Made by a program: the position numbers and the translations under genes. From Flavobacterium sp. (GTDB taxonomy: Bacteria > Bacteroidota > Bacteroidia > Flavobacteriales > Flavobacteriaceae): a stretch of 44,780 bases of DNA. Location of the stretch: positions 1 to 44,780 of the forward strand of contig NZ_JAPZUB010000022.1 in NCBI RefSeq assembly GCF_027533505.1. Direction: 5' to 3'. A model generated the notes under the pieces. It saw only the letters and a program-made list of their open reading frames with translations. It was not told the origin of the DNA and did no database searches. Each line of letters starts with the position of its first letter. Within the stretch, counting starts at the first letter, position 1. This document shows, one piece after another, positions 32,715-42,500 of this stretch.

Positions 32715-35700
32715 ATGCAGAATAAAGGACTCGTTAAGTTTTTTGCAATTTTATTTGCTTTGGTAAGTATTTACCAGCTTTCATTCACTTTTGTAGCGAA
32801 TGGAATTAAGAAAGACGCCAAGGCATATGCCGAGCAAAAATTGGCACAAATCAAGAAAAAACCTACCCCAGGGCAACCCCTTCCGGAGTTGAATACACTG
32901 GAAGTAAGTTATTTGGATTCATTGAAAAAAGTAGAGGTTTTCAGTCTTGGTTTTGCCGACTACACCTATGAGGATGTAAGCAACAAACAAATCAACAAAG
33001 GATTGGACTTGGAAGGAGGGATTAACGTAATCCTTCAAATTTCCGTGAAAGATGTTTTACGTGGTTTAGCCAATGAGTCTAAAAATGCAGTTTTCAACAA
33101 AGCGTTGGACAATGCTGCTAAAATACAACAAGGGAACGAGTCCTATTTGGATGCGTTCTTCCGTGCTTTTGATGAAGCCGCCGCGGGAACTTCTGTAAAA
33201 TTAGCTTCTCCTGATATTTTTGCCAACCGCAACTTATCGGATGAAATCAACTTCAACATGACCAATGATCAAGTGAAGAAAGTCATCCGTCGTAAAGTAG
33301 ACGAGTCGGTAGATTCAGCGTTTGGCGTATTGCGCAAGCGTATTGATAAATTTGGGGTAACCCAACCCAATATTGCCAAATTAGGGCAAACGGGTCGTAT
33401 TTTGGTCGAATTACCCGGTGCTAAAGATGAAGACCGTATTAAGAAATTATTACAGTCAACAGCCCAATTGGAGTTTTGGGAAACCTATCGTTTGGATGAA
33501 TTGGGTGGGTTTTTACAAACGGCTAATGAAACCTTAAAGATTACAGAGAAAAGCACTGCTACCGCCGCAGCACCAACAGCCAATGACTCCATTGCCAAAA
33601 TGTTGGGCAATAGTAAATCAAAAGATTCTGTAGCGGGAGCCAAAGGCAATAACCCATTGTTGGATAAGCTAACTCTTGTAGGTGGTCCGGTATTGGGTAC
33701 TGTTTCTGTACAAGATACGGCCAAAGTGAACAGCTATTTACGTCGACCTGAAATTCGCAACTTACTTCCAGCCGACAAGCGTTTTGCGAAGTTTGTGTGG
33801 AGCAAAGGGACTACGAAGAAAGATCCTAAAACAAATAAAGAGAGTCAAACGTTTGAATTGTATGCTTTAAAAGGCAATAAAGACAACAAAGCGCCCCTAA
33901 GCGGTGGTGTAATTGTTGACGCTCGCGATACGTTTGACCAAATGGGTAAACCGGCGGTTTCGATGCAAATGAACGGTCAAGGCGCCAAGGTTTGGGAAGA
34001 AATGACGGGAAAAGCCTATACTGATAAAGGATTCATTGCGATTGTATTGGATAATGTGGTGTATTCTGCTCCGGGGGTATCTTCGGGTCCGATTGCAGGG
34101 GGGCGTTCTGAGATTTCAGGAAATTTTGATGTAGCCGAAACCAAAGACTTAGCCAATGTTTTGCGTGCAGGGAAATTGCCAGCGGCAGCTGAAATCGTTC
34201 AATCCGAAGTGGTAGGACCTTCTTTGGGTCAGAAAGCCATCGATGCAGGGACAATTTCGTCAATCGTTGGATTGATTTTAGTTTGTTTCTGGATGATGTT
34301 CTACTACGGTAAAGCGGGCTTGTATGCCAATATGGCTTTGATTGTAAACTTATTATTCTTGTTTGGGATTTTGGCAAGTTTGGGTGCGGTATTAACCTTA
34401 CCCGGTATTGCAGGTATTGTTTTAACCCTTGGAACTGCGGTAGATGCCAACATCATTATTTACGAGCGTGCCAAGGAAGAGTTACGCGATGGCAAATCAT
34501 TGAGTGATGCTGTTCGTTCCTCCTACGGCTGGAAAGGAGCCATGCGTTCTATCATTGATGCCAACGTGACGCACGTGTTGACAGGAGCCATTCTTTTCAT
34601 CTTCGGTACGGGTCCGATTCAAGGATTTGCAACGACGTTATTGATTGGTATTTTCACGACCTTGTTCACGTCCATCTTTATTGCGCGTATTTTCATTGAC
34701 AAAGATGTAGCGAGCAACAAACCGTTGGCCTTTACAACCCCTATTACTAAAAACTGGTTTACAGGGTTCAATTTTGATTATATCGGCATTAAAAAGTATT
34801 CGTATATTTTCTCTTCGTTAGTAGTCGTGGTAAGTTGCGTTTCTTTTTACTTTAATGGATTGGATGAAGGGGTTGACTTTGTGGGTGGACGTACGTTCCA
34901 AGTGAAGTTTACTAAAGCGGTTGAACCTTCCGTAATCGCTGAAGCTTTAACGAAAGAATTTGGTACCACTGTGGAAGCCAAAGTATTTGGTGATGACGAC
35001 CAGTTGAAATTAACCACCAAATACAAAATCAAAGACGAGTCGGTAGACACAGATAGAGAAGTTAATGAAAAGCTTTACAATGCGTTGAAGAGTTATTTTC
35101 CAGGGACTTCTTACGAGCAGTTTATCAATAATTTTGACGGTAAAAAAATCGGTGTTTTACAATCCTCTAAAGTAGGAGCTGCGATTTCTGCTGACATTAA
35201 AACCAACTCGTTTTGGGCGGTTATTGGTGCTATGGCGATAGTGGGATTGTATTTGATTATCTCGTTCCGCAAATGGCAATATTCTCTTGGGGCGATTGCC
35301 GCAGTATTCCACGATGTTATCTTTGTATTGGGTGTGTATTCGTTGTTCTATAAATATGCCCCATTCCACATGGAAATGGACCAGCATTTTATTGCTGCAA
35401 TTCTGACCGTTATTGGATACTCAATGAACGATACGGTAATTGTATTTGACCGTGTGCGTGAATTCTTGGCGGGGGATCGAAAAGGACACTTTAAAGATGT
35501 GGTAAACGCCTCTATCAACACTACTTTATCCCGTACATTAAACACTTCTTTGACGATGATTATGGTATTGTTAATCATGTTTATCTTTGGAGGTGAATCG
35601 ATACGTGGTTTCGTATTTGCGATGTTGATTGGTATTATTGTCGGTACGTATTCCTCTTTGTTTATCGCAACACCGGTATTGGTGGATACGATGAATAAGA

Positions 35701-35744
35701 GTGCAATTGATGATATTGAAAAACGTCACTTTACAGATCAATAA
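32715..35744 (+). CDS. secDF: Fused SecD-SecF protein translocase subunit
   Basis: 1009-residue inner-membrane protein that uses the proton-motive force to help proteins leave SecYEG on the periplasmic side. SecD half: TM1 near the N-terminus, GLDLEGGINV motif near 97, a large periplasmic P1 domain, and TM2-6 from about 510. SecF half: GVDFVGGRTFQVKF near 720, with its P1 domain and TM segments including GYSMNDTVIVFDRVRE. The single-chain fusion and the ~60-residue Ser/Ala/Lys-rich insert near 270-320 are usual in Bacteroidetes. It also supports the Sec step ahead of type IX secretion. Confidence 0.95.
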   Translation: MQNKGLVKFFAILFALVSIYQLSFTFVANGIKKDAKAYAEQKLAQIKKKPTPGQPLPELNTLEVSYLDSLKKVEVFSLGFADYTYEDVSNKQINKGLDLEGGINVILQISVKDVLRGLANESKNAVFNKALDNAAKIQQGNESYLDAFFRAFDEAAAGTSVKLASPDIFANRNLSDEINFNMTNDQVKKVIRRKVDESVDSAFGVLRKRIDKFGVTQPNIAKLGQTGRILVELPGAKDEDRIKKLLQSTAQLEFWETYRLDELGGFLQTANETLKITEKSTATAAAPTANDSIAKMLGNSKSKDSVAGAKGNNPLLDKLTLVGGPVLGTVSVQDTAKVNSYLRRPEIRNLLPADKRFAKFVWSKGTTKKDPKTNKESQTFELYALKGNKDNKAPLSGGVIVDARDTFDQMGKPAVSMQMNGQGAKVWEEMTGKAYTDKGFIAIVLDNVVYSAPGVSSGPIAGGRSEISGNFDVAETKDLANVLRAGKLPAAAEIVQSEVVGPSLGQKAIDAGTISSIVGLILVCFWMMFYYGKAGLYANMALIVNLLFLFGILASLGAVLTLPGIAGIVLTLGTAVDANIIIYERAKEELRDGKSLSDAVRSSYGWKGAMRSIIDANVTHVLTGAILFIFGTGPIQGFATTLLIGIFTTLFTSIFIARIFIDKDVASNKPLAFTTPITKNWFTGFNFDYIGIKKYSYIFSSLVVVVSCVSFYFNGLDEGVDFVGGRTFQVKFTKAVEPSVIAEALTKEFGTTVEAKVFGDDDQLKLTTKYKIKDESVDTDREVNEKLYNALKSYFPGTSYEQFINNFDGKKIGVLQSSKVGAAISADIKTNSFWAVIGAMAIVGLYLIISFRKWQYSLGAIAAVFHDVIFVLGVYSLFYKYAPFHMEMDQHFIAAILTVIGYSMNDTVIVFDRVREFLAGDRKGHFKDVVNASINTTLSRTLNTSLTMIMVLLIMFIFGGESIRGFVFAMLIGIIVGTYSSLFIATPVLVDTMNKSAIDDIEKRHFTDQ

Positions 35745-35769
35745 TAAGCGAATTAAGTACTATACAAAT

Positions 35770-35802
35770 AACGCCATTCCAATGTGAGTGGCGTTTTTTT
35801 TT
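35770..35802 (+). terminator. Terminator of secDF
   Basis: AACGCCA (35770-35776) pairs with TGGCGTT (35789-35795), extended by two weaker pairs, followed by nine T. It lies 25 nt after the stop. Confidence 0.9.
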
Positions 35803-35991
35803 GCTTCTAGTTTACTTCCGCTTTGGGTTGTATCCCTGAAATTCGTGCATAGTTCGTTGGCTGTATACTTGTTTAGCAGTGCTGTTGTGTAGAAATAGTA
35901 GTGATTACGCTTTAAATACAACCAAAATTAAGCGATTTGCCGCTTTGTTATAAATGGTGTAAAAGGGCTCTTTTCTTTCTATTTAGGGCAT
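35803..35991. other. Interval between secDF and lgt without a gene
   Basis: About 190 nt between two converging terminators. No coding frame, tRNA cloverleaf or repeat was found. Confidence 0.5.
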
Positions 35992-36013
35992 AAAAAAACG
36001 CCCCGAAAGGCGT
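35992..36013 (-). terminator. Terminator of the folE-cysS-yidD-lgt unit
   Basis: On the minus strand ACGCC (36013-36009) pairs with GGCGT (36002-35998) around TTTCGG, followed by seven T. It lies about 25 nt after the lgt stop. Confidence 0.8.
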
Positions 36014-36038
36014 AAAGTATGACAATAAATCCTATTTG

Positions 36039-36965
36039 TTACAATTCGATATCTTCAGGTAATGGTTTTTCAGCCATAAATAAGAAGTAGAGTCCTACGA
36101 GGATGAAAGGGATGCTTAACCATTGTCCTGTGGTAAACTGACCGAAAACATCTTCTAATCCCCCTTGTTTCGACTTGACAAATTCCACAGCAAAACGAAT
36201 AGACCAAAGGGCAATTAAGAACACCCCAAAGATAAGTCCGTGTTTTTCGGCTGCTTTGGTGCGCCAGTATAAAAAGAACAACAGCGCAAAGACAAATATA
36301 TAACAAAACGATTCATACAATTGTGCGGGATGACTGTACGGTACTTGGGCGAGGAGGGAAGCAAACTTAGGATTGTTGACAAGGGCATCATAAGCGGCAT
36401 CGGGATTCGGGATACCTGTTTTGGCCATAATCGTTTCGGGACTGTAATATTCGCGCACAAATTTTACTGCAAAAGGGTTGGAGGCATCCGTGGCTACGCC
36501 TGTAATCTCGGAATTGAAAAAATTACCGATACGCACAAAAACAGCACCACTTGCCACAGGAATAACCACGCGATCGAGTACCCATAGCGGGGGTCGATTG
36601 ATGATTTTTTTACTGTAAAAATACATCGTGATAATGATGGCGATGGCTGCTCCATGACTGGCTAAGCCTGCAAAGCCAGTGAATTGAAATTCAGGTTCAA
36701 AGCGAAAGGGTAAAAGGATTTCCAGTTTATGGTTTTTAAAATATTCCCAATCGTAGAAGAAGACTTGTCCCAAACGTGCGCCTAATAAAGTAGCTAAAAC
36801 CGTCCAGATGAACAAAGTATCCAATTTTTCCATGGATTCTTTTTCATTTTCATAAATGCGTTTCATGATGTACCACCCTAGTGCAAAGGCAATGACAAAC
36901 ATGAGGCTATACATACGGATGGTTAAGGGTCCAAGATGGATACCTTCCATAGGGTTCCAAATCAT
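36039..36965 (-). CDS. lgt: Prolipoprotein diacylglyceryl transferase
   Basis: 308-residue polytopic inner-membrane enzyme that transfers diacylglycerol from phosphatidylglycerol to the lipobox cysteine of prolipoproteins. The family signature is VFVRIGNFFNSEITG with its essential Arg. Also typical are GFAGLASHGAAIAI near the catalytic His/Arg region and YSHPAQLYESFCYI. The length is typical of Bacteroidetes Lgt. It is 65 nt downstream of yidD and ends the unit with a terminator. Confidence 0.94.
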   Translation of the reverse strand: MIWNPMEGIHLGPLTIRMYSLMFVIAFALGWYIMKRIYENEKESMEKLDTLFIWTVLATLLGARLGQVFFYDWEYFKNHKLEILLPFRFEPEFQFTGFAGLASHGAAIAIIITMYFYSKKIINRPPLWVLDRVVIPVASGAVFVRIGNFFNSEITGVATDASNPFAVKFVREYYSPETIMAKTGIPNPDAAYDALVNNPKFASLLAQVPYSHPAQLYESFCYIFVFALLFFLYWRTKAAEKHGLIFGVFLIALWSIRFAVEFVKSKQGGLEDVFGQFTTGQWLSIPFILVGLYFLFMAEKPLPEDIEL

Positions 36966-37030
36966 TGTTTTTAGGTATTAGTTTACCACCAAAAGTAAGG
37001 AATTAATTTGGGGTGTGCCTTAAAAATATG

Positions 37031-37276
37031 TTATAAATCCGATTGTTTTTTGGGCGGGACAGGGTCGTAGCCTGATTTCCCCCAAGGGTGACATGAGAGG
37101 ATACGTTTGAGACCTAGCCAAGTTCCTTTGATAGGACCGTGTGTGCGTAAGGCTTCCATACAATAGTTGGAACAGGTAGGGTGAAAGCGACAAGTTGCCG
37201 GCATAAAAGGGGAAATGGCTACTTGATAAAAGCGAATGATTATCAGTAGGGGCGCTACGATAATTTTTTTGAACAT
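37031..37276 (-). CDS. yidD: Membrane protein insertion efficiency factor YidD
   Basis: 81-residue peripheral inner-membrane protein that assists YidC-dependent insertion. The conserved core is [19 protein letters not shown] and [19 protein letters not shown], with three cysteines and an amphipathic N-terminal helix ([20 protein letters not shown]). It lies 3 nt downstream of cysS, so it is co-transcribed with it. Confidence 0.93.
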   Translation of the reverse strand: MFKKIIVAPLLIIIRFYQVAISPFMPATCRFHPTCSNYCMEALRTHGPIKGTWLGLKRILSCHPWGKSGYDPVPPKKQSDL

Positions 37277-37279
37277 GGA

Positions 37280-38764
37280 TTACAAGGTGAAGGTTGTCCC
37301 ATCTTTACCATCTTTTAGGGTAATTCCTAAAGCGGCCAAACGATCGCGAATTTCGTCAGAAAGCCCCCAGTTTTTATCAGCACGGGCTTGGTTTCGCATA
37401 GCAATGAGCATTTCGATGACTCCCGCTAATTTATCGCTGTGAGAGGCTTCTTTTTTACTATTGCGAAGACCCAAAACATCAAAAGTAAAGGCTTTAATTG
37501 TTTGTTGCAAACGTTCCATGTCGCCCGCAGTTAATGTTTCCTTTTGATCATTAACTAGATTGATCCATCGTACGCCTTCAAACAAATGGGCCATTAGAAT
37601 GGTAGTATTGAAATCATCGTTCATGGCTTCATAACAAGACGCAATCCATTCAGAAACATTTAAAGTCGAGGTGTTGCCCGGTTTGAGTTTTTCGATAAGA
37701 TCAATGGCTTCCATGAGACGTTGGTATCCTTTTTCACTAGCCATCATTGCTTCATTGGAAATATCGAGAACGCTGCGGTAGTGGGCTTGCAGAAAACAAA
37801 ATCGAACCACAGCAGGGTCAAAAGCTTTTTCAAAAAAGGCATTGGTTCCCTCAAATAAATCCATGGGTAAAATATAGTTTCCCGTTGATTTACTCATGCG
37901 CAAACCATTCATGGTAAGCATATTGGCGTGCATCCAGTAGCGCACAGGGTCTTTGCCATTGCACGCTTTTCCTTGGGCTACTTCACACTCGTGGTGGGGA
38001 AATTTTAAATCCAAACCTCCTCCGTGAATATCAAATTGTTCGCCGAGGTATTTCGTACTCATGGCGGTACACTCTAGGTGCCAACCGGGAAATCCTTCGC
38101 CCCAAGGGGAATTCCAACGCATGATATGTGCAGGGGAGGCTTTTTTCCAGAGGGCAAAATCTTGAGGGTTTTTCTTTTCATCTTGACCGTCTAAGTCTCG
38201 GGTATTGGCCAGAAGTTCCTCAATATTACGGTTGCTTAATTCGCCGTAGTTGAGCCCTTTTTGGTTGTATGCCAATACGTCAAAGTAAACGGAACCGTTG
38301 CTTTCATATGCAAATCCGGTTTCAATAAGTTTTTGGGTCAATTCTATTTGCTCAACAATATGCCCCGTAGCTGTAGGTTCGATGCTGGGAGGCAACAAGT
38401 TGAAAAGCTCAAGCACCCGATGAAAGTCGACGGTATATTTTTGAACCACTTCCATGGGTTCTAGTTTTTCCAAACGCGATTGTTTAACAAAGCGATCATT
38501 GTCAACGTTACCGTCGTCGGTGAGGTGTCCCGCATCGGTGATGTTGCGTACATAGCGAACTTTGTACCCAACATGCGTGAGGTATCGGTAAATCATATCA
38601 AAACTCATAAACGTCCGAAGATTTCCCATGTGAACATTACTATACACGGTTGGCCCACAGACATACATGCCCACATTCCCCTCCACCAAAGGGGTAAATA
38701 TCTCTTTATTTCCGGTGAGTGAATTGTAAATTTTAAGCGTTTGGTTTTGATGTAAAGGGTTCAT
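37280..38764 (-). CDS. cysS: Cysteinyl-tRNA synthetase
   Basis: 494-residue class I aminoacyl-tRNA synthetase charging tRNA-Cys. The HIGH-equivalent is HMGN in [19 protein letters not shown], and the KMSKS-equivalent is RMSKSTGN. Zinc ligands are visible as the Cys of YVCGPT, the Cys of HLECTAMS, and HHECEVAQ. The DALR-like C-terminal helical domain is present. It is 5 nt downstream of folE. Confidence 0.95.
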   Translation of the reverse strand: MNPLHQNQTLKIYNSLTGNKEIFTPLVEGNVGMYVCGPTVYSNVHMGNLRTFMSFDMIYRYLTHVGYKVRYVRNITDAGHLTDDGNVDNDRFVKQSRLEKLEPMEVVQKYTVDFHRVLELFNLLPPSIEPTATGHIVEQIELTQKLIETGFAYESNGSVYFDVLAYNQKGLNYGELSNRNIEELLANTRDLDGQDEKKNPQDFALWKKASPAHIMRWNSPWGEGFPGWHLECTAMSTKYLGEQFDIHGGGLDLKFPHHECEVAQGKACNGKDPVRYWMHANMLTMNGLRMSKSTGNYILPMDLFEGTNAFFEKAFDPAVVRFCFLQAHYRSVLDISNEAMMASEKGYQRLMEAIDLIEKLKPGNTSTLNVSEWIASCYEAMNDDFNTTILMAHLFEGVRWINLVNDQKETLTAGDMERLQQTIKAFTFDVLGLRNSKKEASHSDKLAGVIEMLIAMRNQARADKNWGLSDEIRDRLAALGITLKDGKDGTTFTL

Positions 38765-38769
38765 GAGGT

Positions 38770-39441
38770 TTAGAATTGGGTGTCCAATTTAATATAATCT
38801 AAAAATTCACGGCGAACGGCTTCTTCTTTGAATTTGCCTCCAAATTCAGCGGTAACTGTACTGCTTTCAATGTCGCGAATTCCACGGGAATTGACGCATA
38901 AATGCTTGGCATCGATGATACATGCCACGTCTTCAGTGTTTAAAACCTGTTGCAATTCGCGAACGATTTGTATGGTGAGACGTTCTTGCACTTGCGGACG
39001 TTTTGCATAATAATCAACAATACGATTCATTTTGGAGAGTCCCACAACTTTTCCATTGGAAATGTAGGCAACATGTGCACGTCCCACTATGGGGAGTAAG
39101 TGATGCTCGCACGTAGAATAAACGGTAATGTTCTTTTCTACGAGCATTTCGTTGTATTTATATTTATTTTCGAAAGTCGACGAACTCGGTTTTTTTTGGG
39201 GATTGAGTCCGCCAAAAATTTCTTTGACAAACATTTTAGCTACACGATTTGGCGTTCCTTTGAGGCTGTCGTCGGAGAGGTCCATGCCCAAAGTGTGTAA
39301 GATGTTTTGTACATCTTTTTTTATCAACTCTATTTTTTGCTCTTCGGTCAGTTCAAAAGCATCGGTTCGGAGGGGAGTAGACGCATTGGTAGCGATGTGA
39401 TTGTTGCCAATATCGTCGTGTAATTGATCTTCAGAAATCAT
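38770..39441 (-). CDS. folE: GTP cyclohydrolase I
   Basis: 223-residue enzyme that converts GTP to dihydroneopterin triphosphate, the first step of folate (and pterin) synthesis. Zinc and catalytic motifs are [43 protein letters not shown] and the C-terminal [19 protein letters not shown]. An N-terminal extension of ~35 residues is less conserved, so the exact start is less sure. The first gene of the folE-cysS-yidD-lgt unit, with a -7 match upstream at 39478-39485. Confidence 0.94.
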   Translation of the reverse strand: MISEDQLHDDIGNNHIATNASTPLRTDAFELTEEQKIELIKKDVQNILHTLGMDLSDDSLKGTPNRVAKMFVKEIFGGLNPQKKPSSSTFENKYKYNEMLVEKNITVYSTCEHHLLPIVGRAHVAYISNGKVVGLSKMNRIVDYYAKRPQVQERLTIQIVRELQQVLNTEDVACIIDAKHLCVNSRGIRDIESSTVTAEFGGKFKEEAVRREFLDYIKLDTQF

Positions 39442-39477
39442 GCGTAAGTAAGCGTTTTTTTACTAAAAATTGAACCG

Positions 39478-39485
39478 CAAAGATA
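39478..39485 (-). promoter_or_regulatory. -7 element for folE
   Basis: Minus-strand TATCTTTG is an exact TAnnTTTG match, 37 nt before the folE ATG. No TTG at the usual -33 distance. Confidence 0.4.
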
Positions 39486-39548
39486 GCTATAAATGGCTTA
39501 AAAAGCTCAGATTCTCATTCAAAATTAAAAAATGCGGATTTTAAGAAA

Positions 39549-39575
39549 TTGTTACTTTTATTTTAACTATTTTTA
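39549..39575 (+). promoter_or_regulatory. Candidate promoter of the giant adhesin gene
   Basis: TTG (39549-39551), 16 nt, TATTTTTA (39568-39575), 21 nt before the ATG at 39597. A near match to the Bacteroidetes consensus. Confidence 0.4.
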
Positions 39576-39596
39576 GGCCTTAAAAATTACGCTCGA

Positions 39597-42500
39597 ATGA
39601 AACTTTTTACGCTCAAATTATTCTTTATTACTCTGTTTGTTAATCAGTTAAACGCTCAAAATTTATTGGTTAATGGCGATTTTGAATCGGGAGGAGCAGG
39701 GATAGGTTTTAACATAAATGCAACAGGGTATACCTTTGTGGCTGCTCCAACGGGGACAACAAGCGCGGGGAATTATGCTATTGCAACAAACCCGCAACCC
39801 TACAACACCGCAAACTTTATTTCGACTGGTGATCACACTTCAGGTACAGGAAATATGATGTGGTTTGATGGCAGCTCTGATGGTGGAAACCCAAGTTTTT
39901 GGAAAGCTGGAAATACGGGCGGAGGCGTCTGTGGCTTGGTGGTTGGTGCTACCTACACGTTTCGGTATTGGGTACGTTCGATTTCGCCCAATGTAACCGG
40001 TCCTGCGACACAAGCGGATATTCGAGTTGTTTTCAATAATGCCACGGTTACGTCATCACCGGCTTCAACTTTGGCACCCCTAACCACTGCAGGCTGGGAG
40101 GAACGTGTGTATACCTTTACTCCAACAAATTCTTGTGTAAATATTGAATTGCGTAATTTCAACACAAGTTTTGTAGGCAATGATTTTGCGATAGACGATT
40201 TGGCTGTTCTTCCGCCGCCTCAACCGTTAGGCGTTCGGTTTTCAACAGTAAGTCCGTTGTGTGCTTCTCCGGCAACAGGGTCTATTGCCTTGTATGGAAT
40301 TGGAGGAACAGCGCCTTATACCAACTTCACCGTTACTGGGCCAGTTACACAAAACAATGCCACAGGGATTTTCCCTAACCTACCAGTTGGCACCTATACT
40401 GTGAGTGTTACAGATACAGCTGGAAATACCGCTTCACAAAGTAACGTGACGATTGTTCCGGCGCTCAATCCGTTGATTGTTTCTCCTAATACGAGTATTT
40501 GTTCAGGGGGGAATACCACATTATCGGTAAACGGCGGAACTACCTATACTTGGACCGCTTCACCAGCGGACCCGTCGTTGACCACTCCTACGAGTGCAAC
40601 TCCTGTGGTGAGTCCCACAGCAACCACAACCTACACCGTAACTTCCCCTGCCAATGTTACTCGAAATTTAATTTTCAATGGTGATTTTTCGCAAGGTAAT
40701 GTTGGATTTAGTACGGACTATGCGTTTTTACCCGTAAATACCAATTTAACGCAAAAGATTTATGGAATTGTAGCTAATCCAAATACATGGTTTACTGCAT
40801 TTACGAATTGTCCTGATCATACTACAGGTTCGGGAAATATGATGGTAGTCGATGGTTCTACTTCTAATGGAGGAACCGATGTGGTATGGCGTCAACAAGT
40901 TCCTGTGACTACTGGATCTGTGTATACTTTTTCGTATTGGGTGCAATCTGTTGCTTTACTGAATTATGCAACATTACAGGTGCGGATTAATGGTGTTGCT
41001 TTGGGTGTTGCACAGGCTCCGTCTACGATCGCTTGTGGCAATTGGACGCAAGTAACGTATACTTGGAATTCCGCAGCGAGTACCGTTGCCGATATTTCAA
41101 TCATTAATACAAATACTGCTTCATCTGGAAATGACTTTGCTTTAGATGACATTGCGTTTACCACGAACGTTACCTGTAATGCAACGCAATCGGTGACGGT
41201 AACGGTTTCAACCTTATCGATTACTGTGCCTTCGAATCAAACCTATTGTACTGGGGCTACAGTTCCAGCACAAGTATTTACGAGTTCACAGCCAGGAGCA
41301 ACGTTTTCTTGGACCAATTCGAATCCCAACTTAACGATTGGTGGGGCAGGATCAGGGAATATAGCTTCATTTACAGCAAGTAATAACACGACAATCCCCC
41401 AAACGGCAACAATTACTGTTACGGGTTCCTTAAGTGGTTGTGCAGATGTGACCTCCTCTTATACGATAACGGTTAATCCTAGACCTGAGGTAATGGTTAA
41501 TAATGTAGTAAAATGCTTGGGCGATACCTCACCCGCAGTAATTACAGCTACACCATCTTTTCCCGGCACTTACACCTACACATGGTCTGTTCCAACGGGA
41601 GTTCCTGCACCCGGGAATGTGGCTTCCTTTAATACAACGATTCCAGGAAATTATTCGGTAACCATAACCAATACCCTCAGTGGTTGTTCGGCTACAGCAC
41701 CGTTTCCAGGTGTGTTTTCTATTGTAACCGATTGTTGTACAAATGATTTTGATGTTACAGCCACCGATCAATTACTTTGTAATGATACAAGTTGCTCGGT
41801 TTTGAATGCGAGTTTTTTAGATATTAAAGATACGACATCCTACACGGTAAGTTCGATTCCATTTGCTCCTGAGAATCCACTAGGGGTATTAGCGACGGCT
41901 TTGTGTACTTCTGATGACCGTTTTTCAGATCCTGTAAATATTCCTTTTAACTTTAGTTTTTATGGTCAGTGTTACAATCAATTCCAAGTAGGAACCAATA
42001 CCTTTTTGACCTTTTTAGTTGATCCTACCCGTTTATGTGCAACAGGTTTGGGGAGTGGTTGGGCTTTTACCCAAGCTATTCCAAGTGCTGCTATGAATCC
42101 GTTTTGGCGGAATTCGATTTATTTCCCAATGCAGGATACGAATCCAGCAGTTCCCTCGAATCCAGCCGTTCAGATCAATTACATTGTTGATGGAATTGCT
42201 CCTTGTCGAAAATTGATTGTCAATGTGCGTAACATGCCATTATACTCTTGTGGTACAGCTCAAGGTCTTCAGGAGAGTCAGTTGGTTTTGTATGAAGGAA
42301 CCAATGTTATAGATGTTCACGTTACCCGTCGCACGGTGTGTGCAAACTGGAATAGTGGTAATGCGGTATTAGGTCTTCACAATGCTACAGGTACACAAGC
42401 AATTACTCCTCCCGGTCGAAATACAGGGACATGGGTAGCGAACAATGAATCATGGCGTTTTACTCCTTCAGGGAATTCTTTGACAACCATTCAATGGTTG

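Noticed and set aside
35803..35991. tRNA or small RNA gene between secDF and lgt
   Set aside because: No cloverleaf, CCA end or promoter-terminator pair was found. The only hairpins are the two gene terminators.
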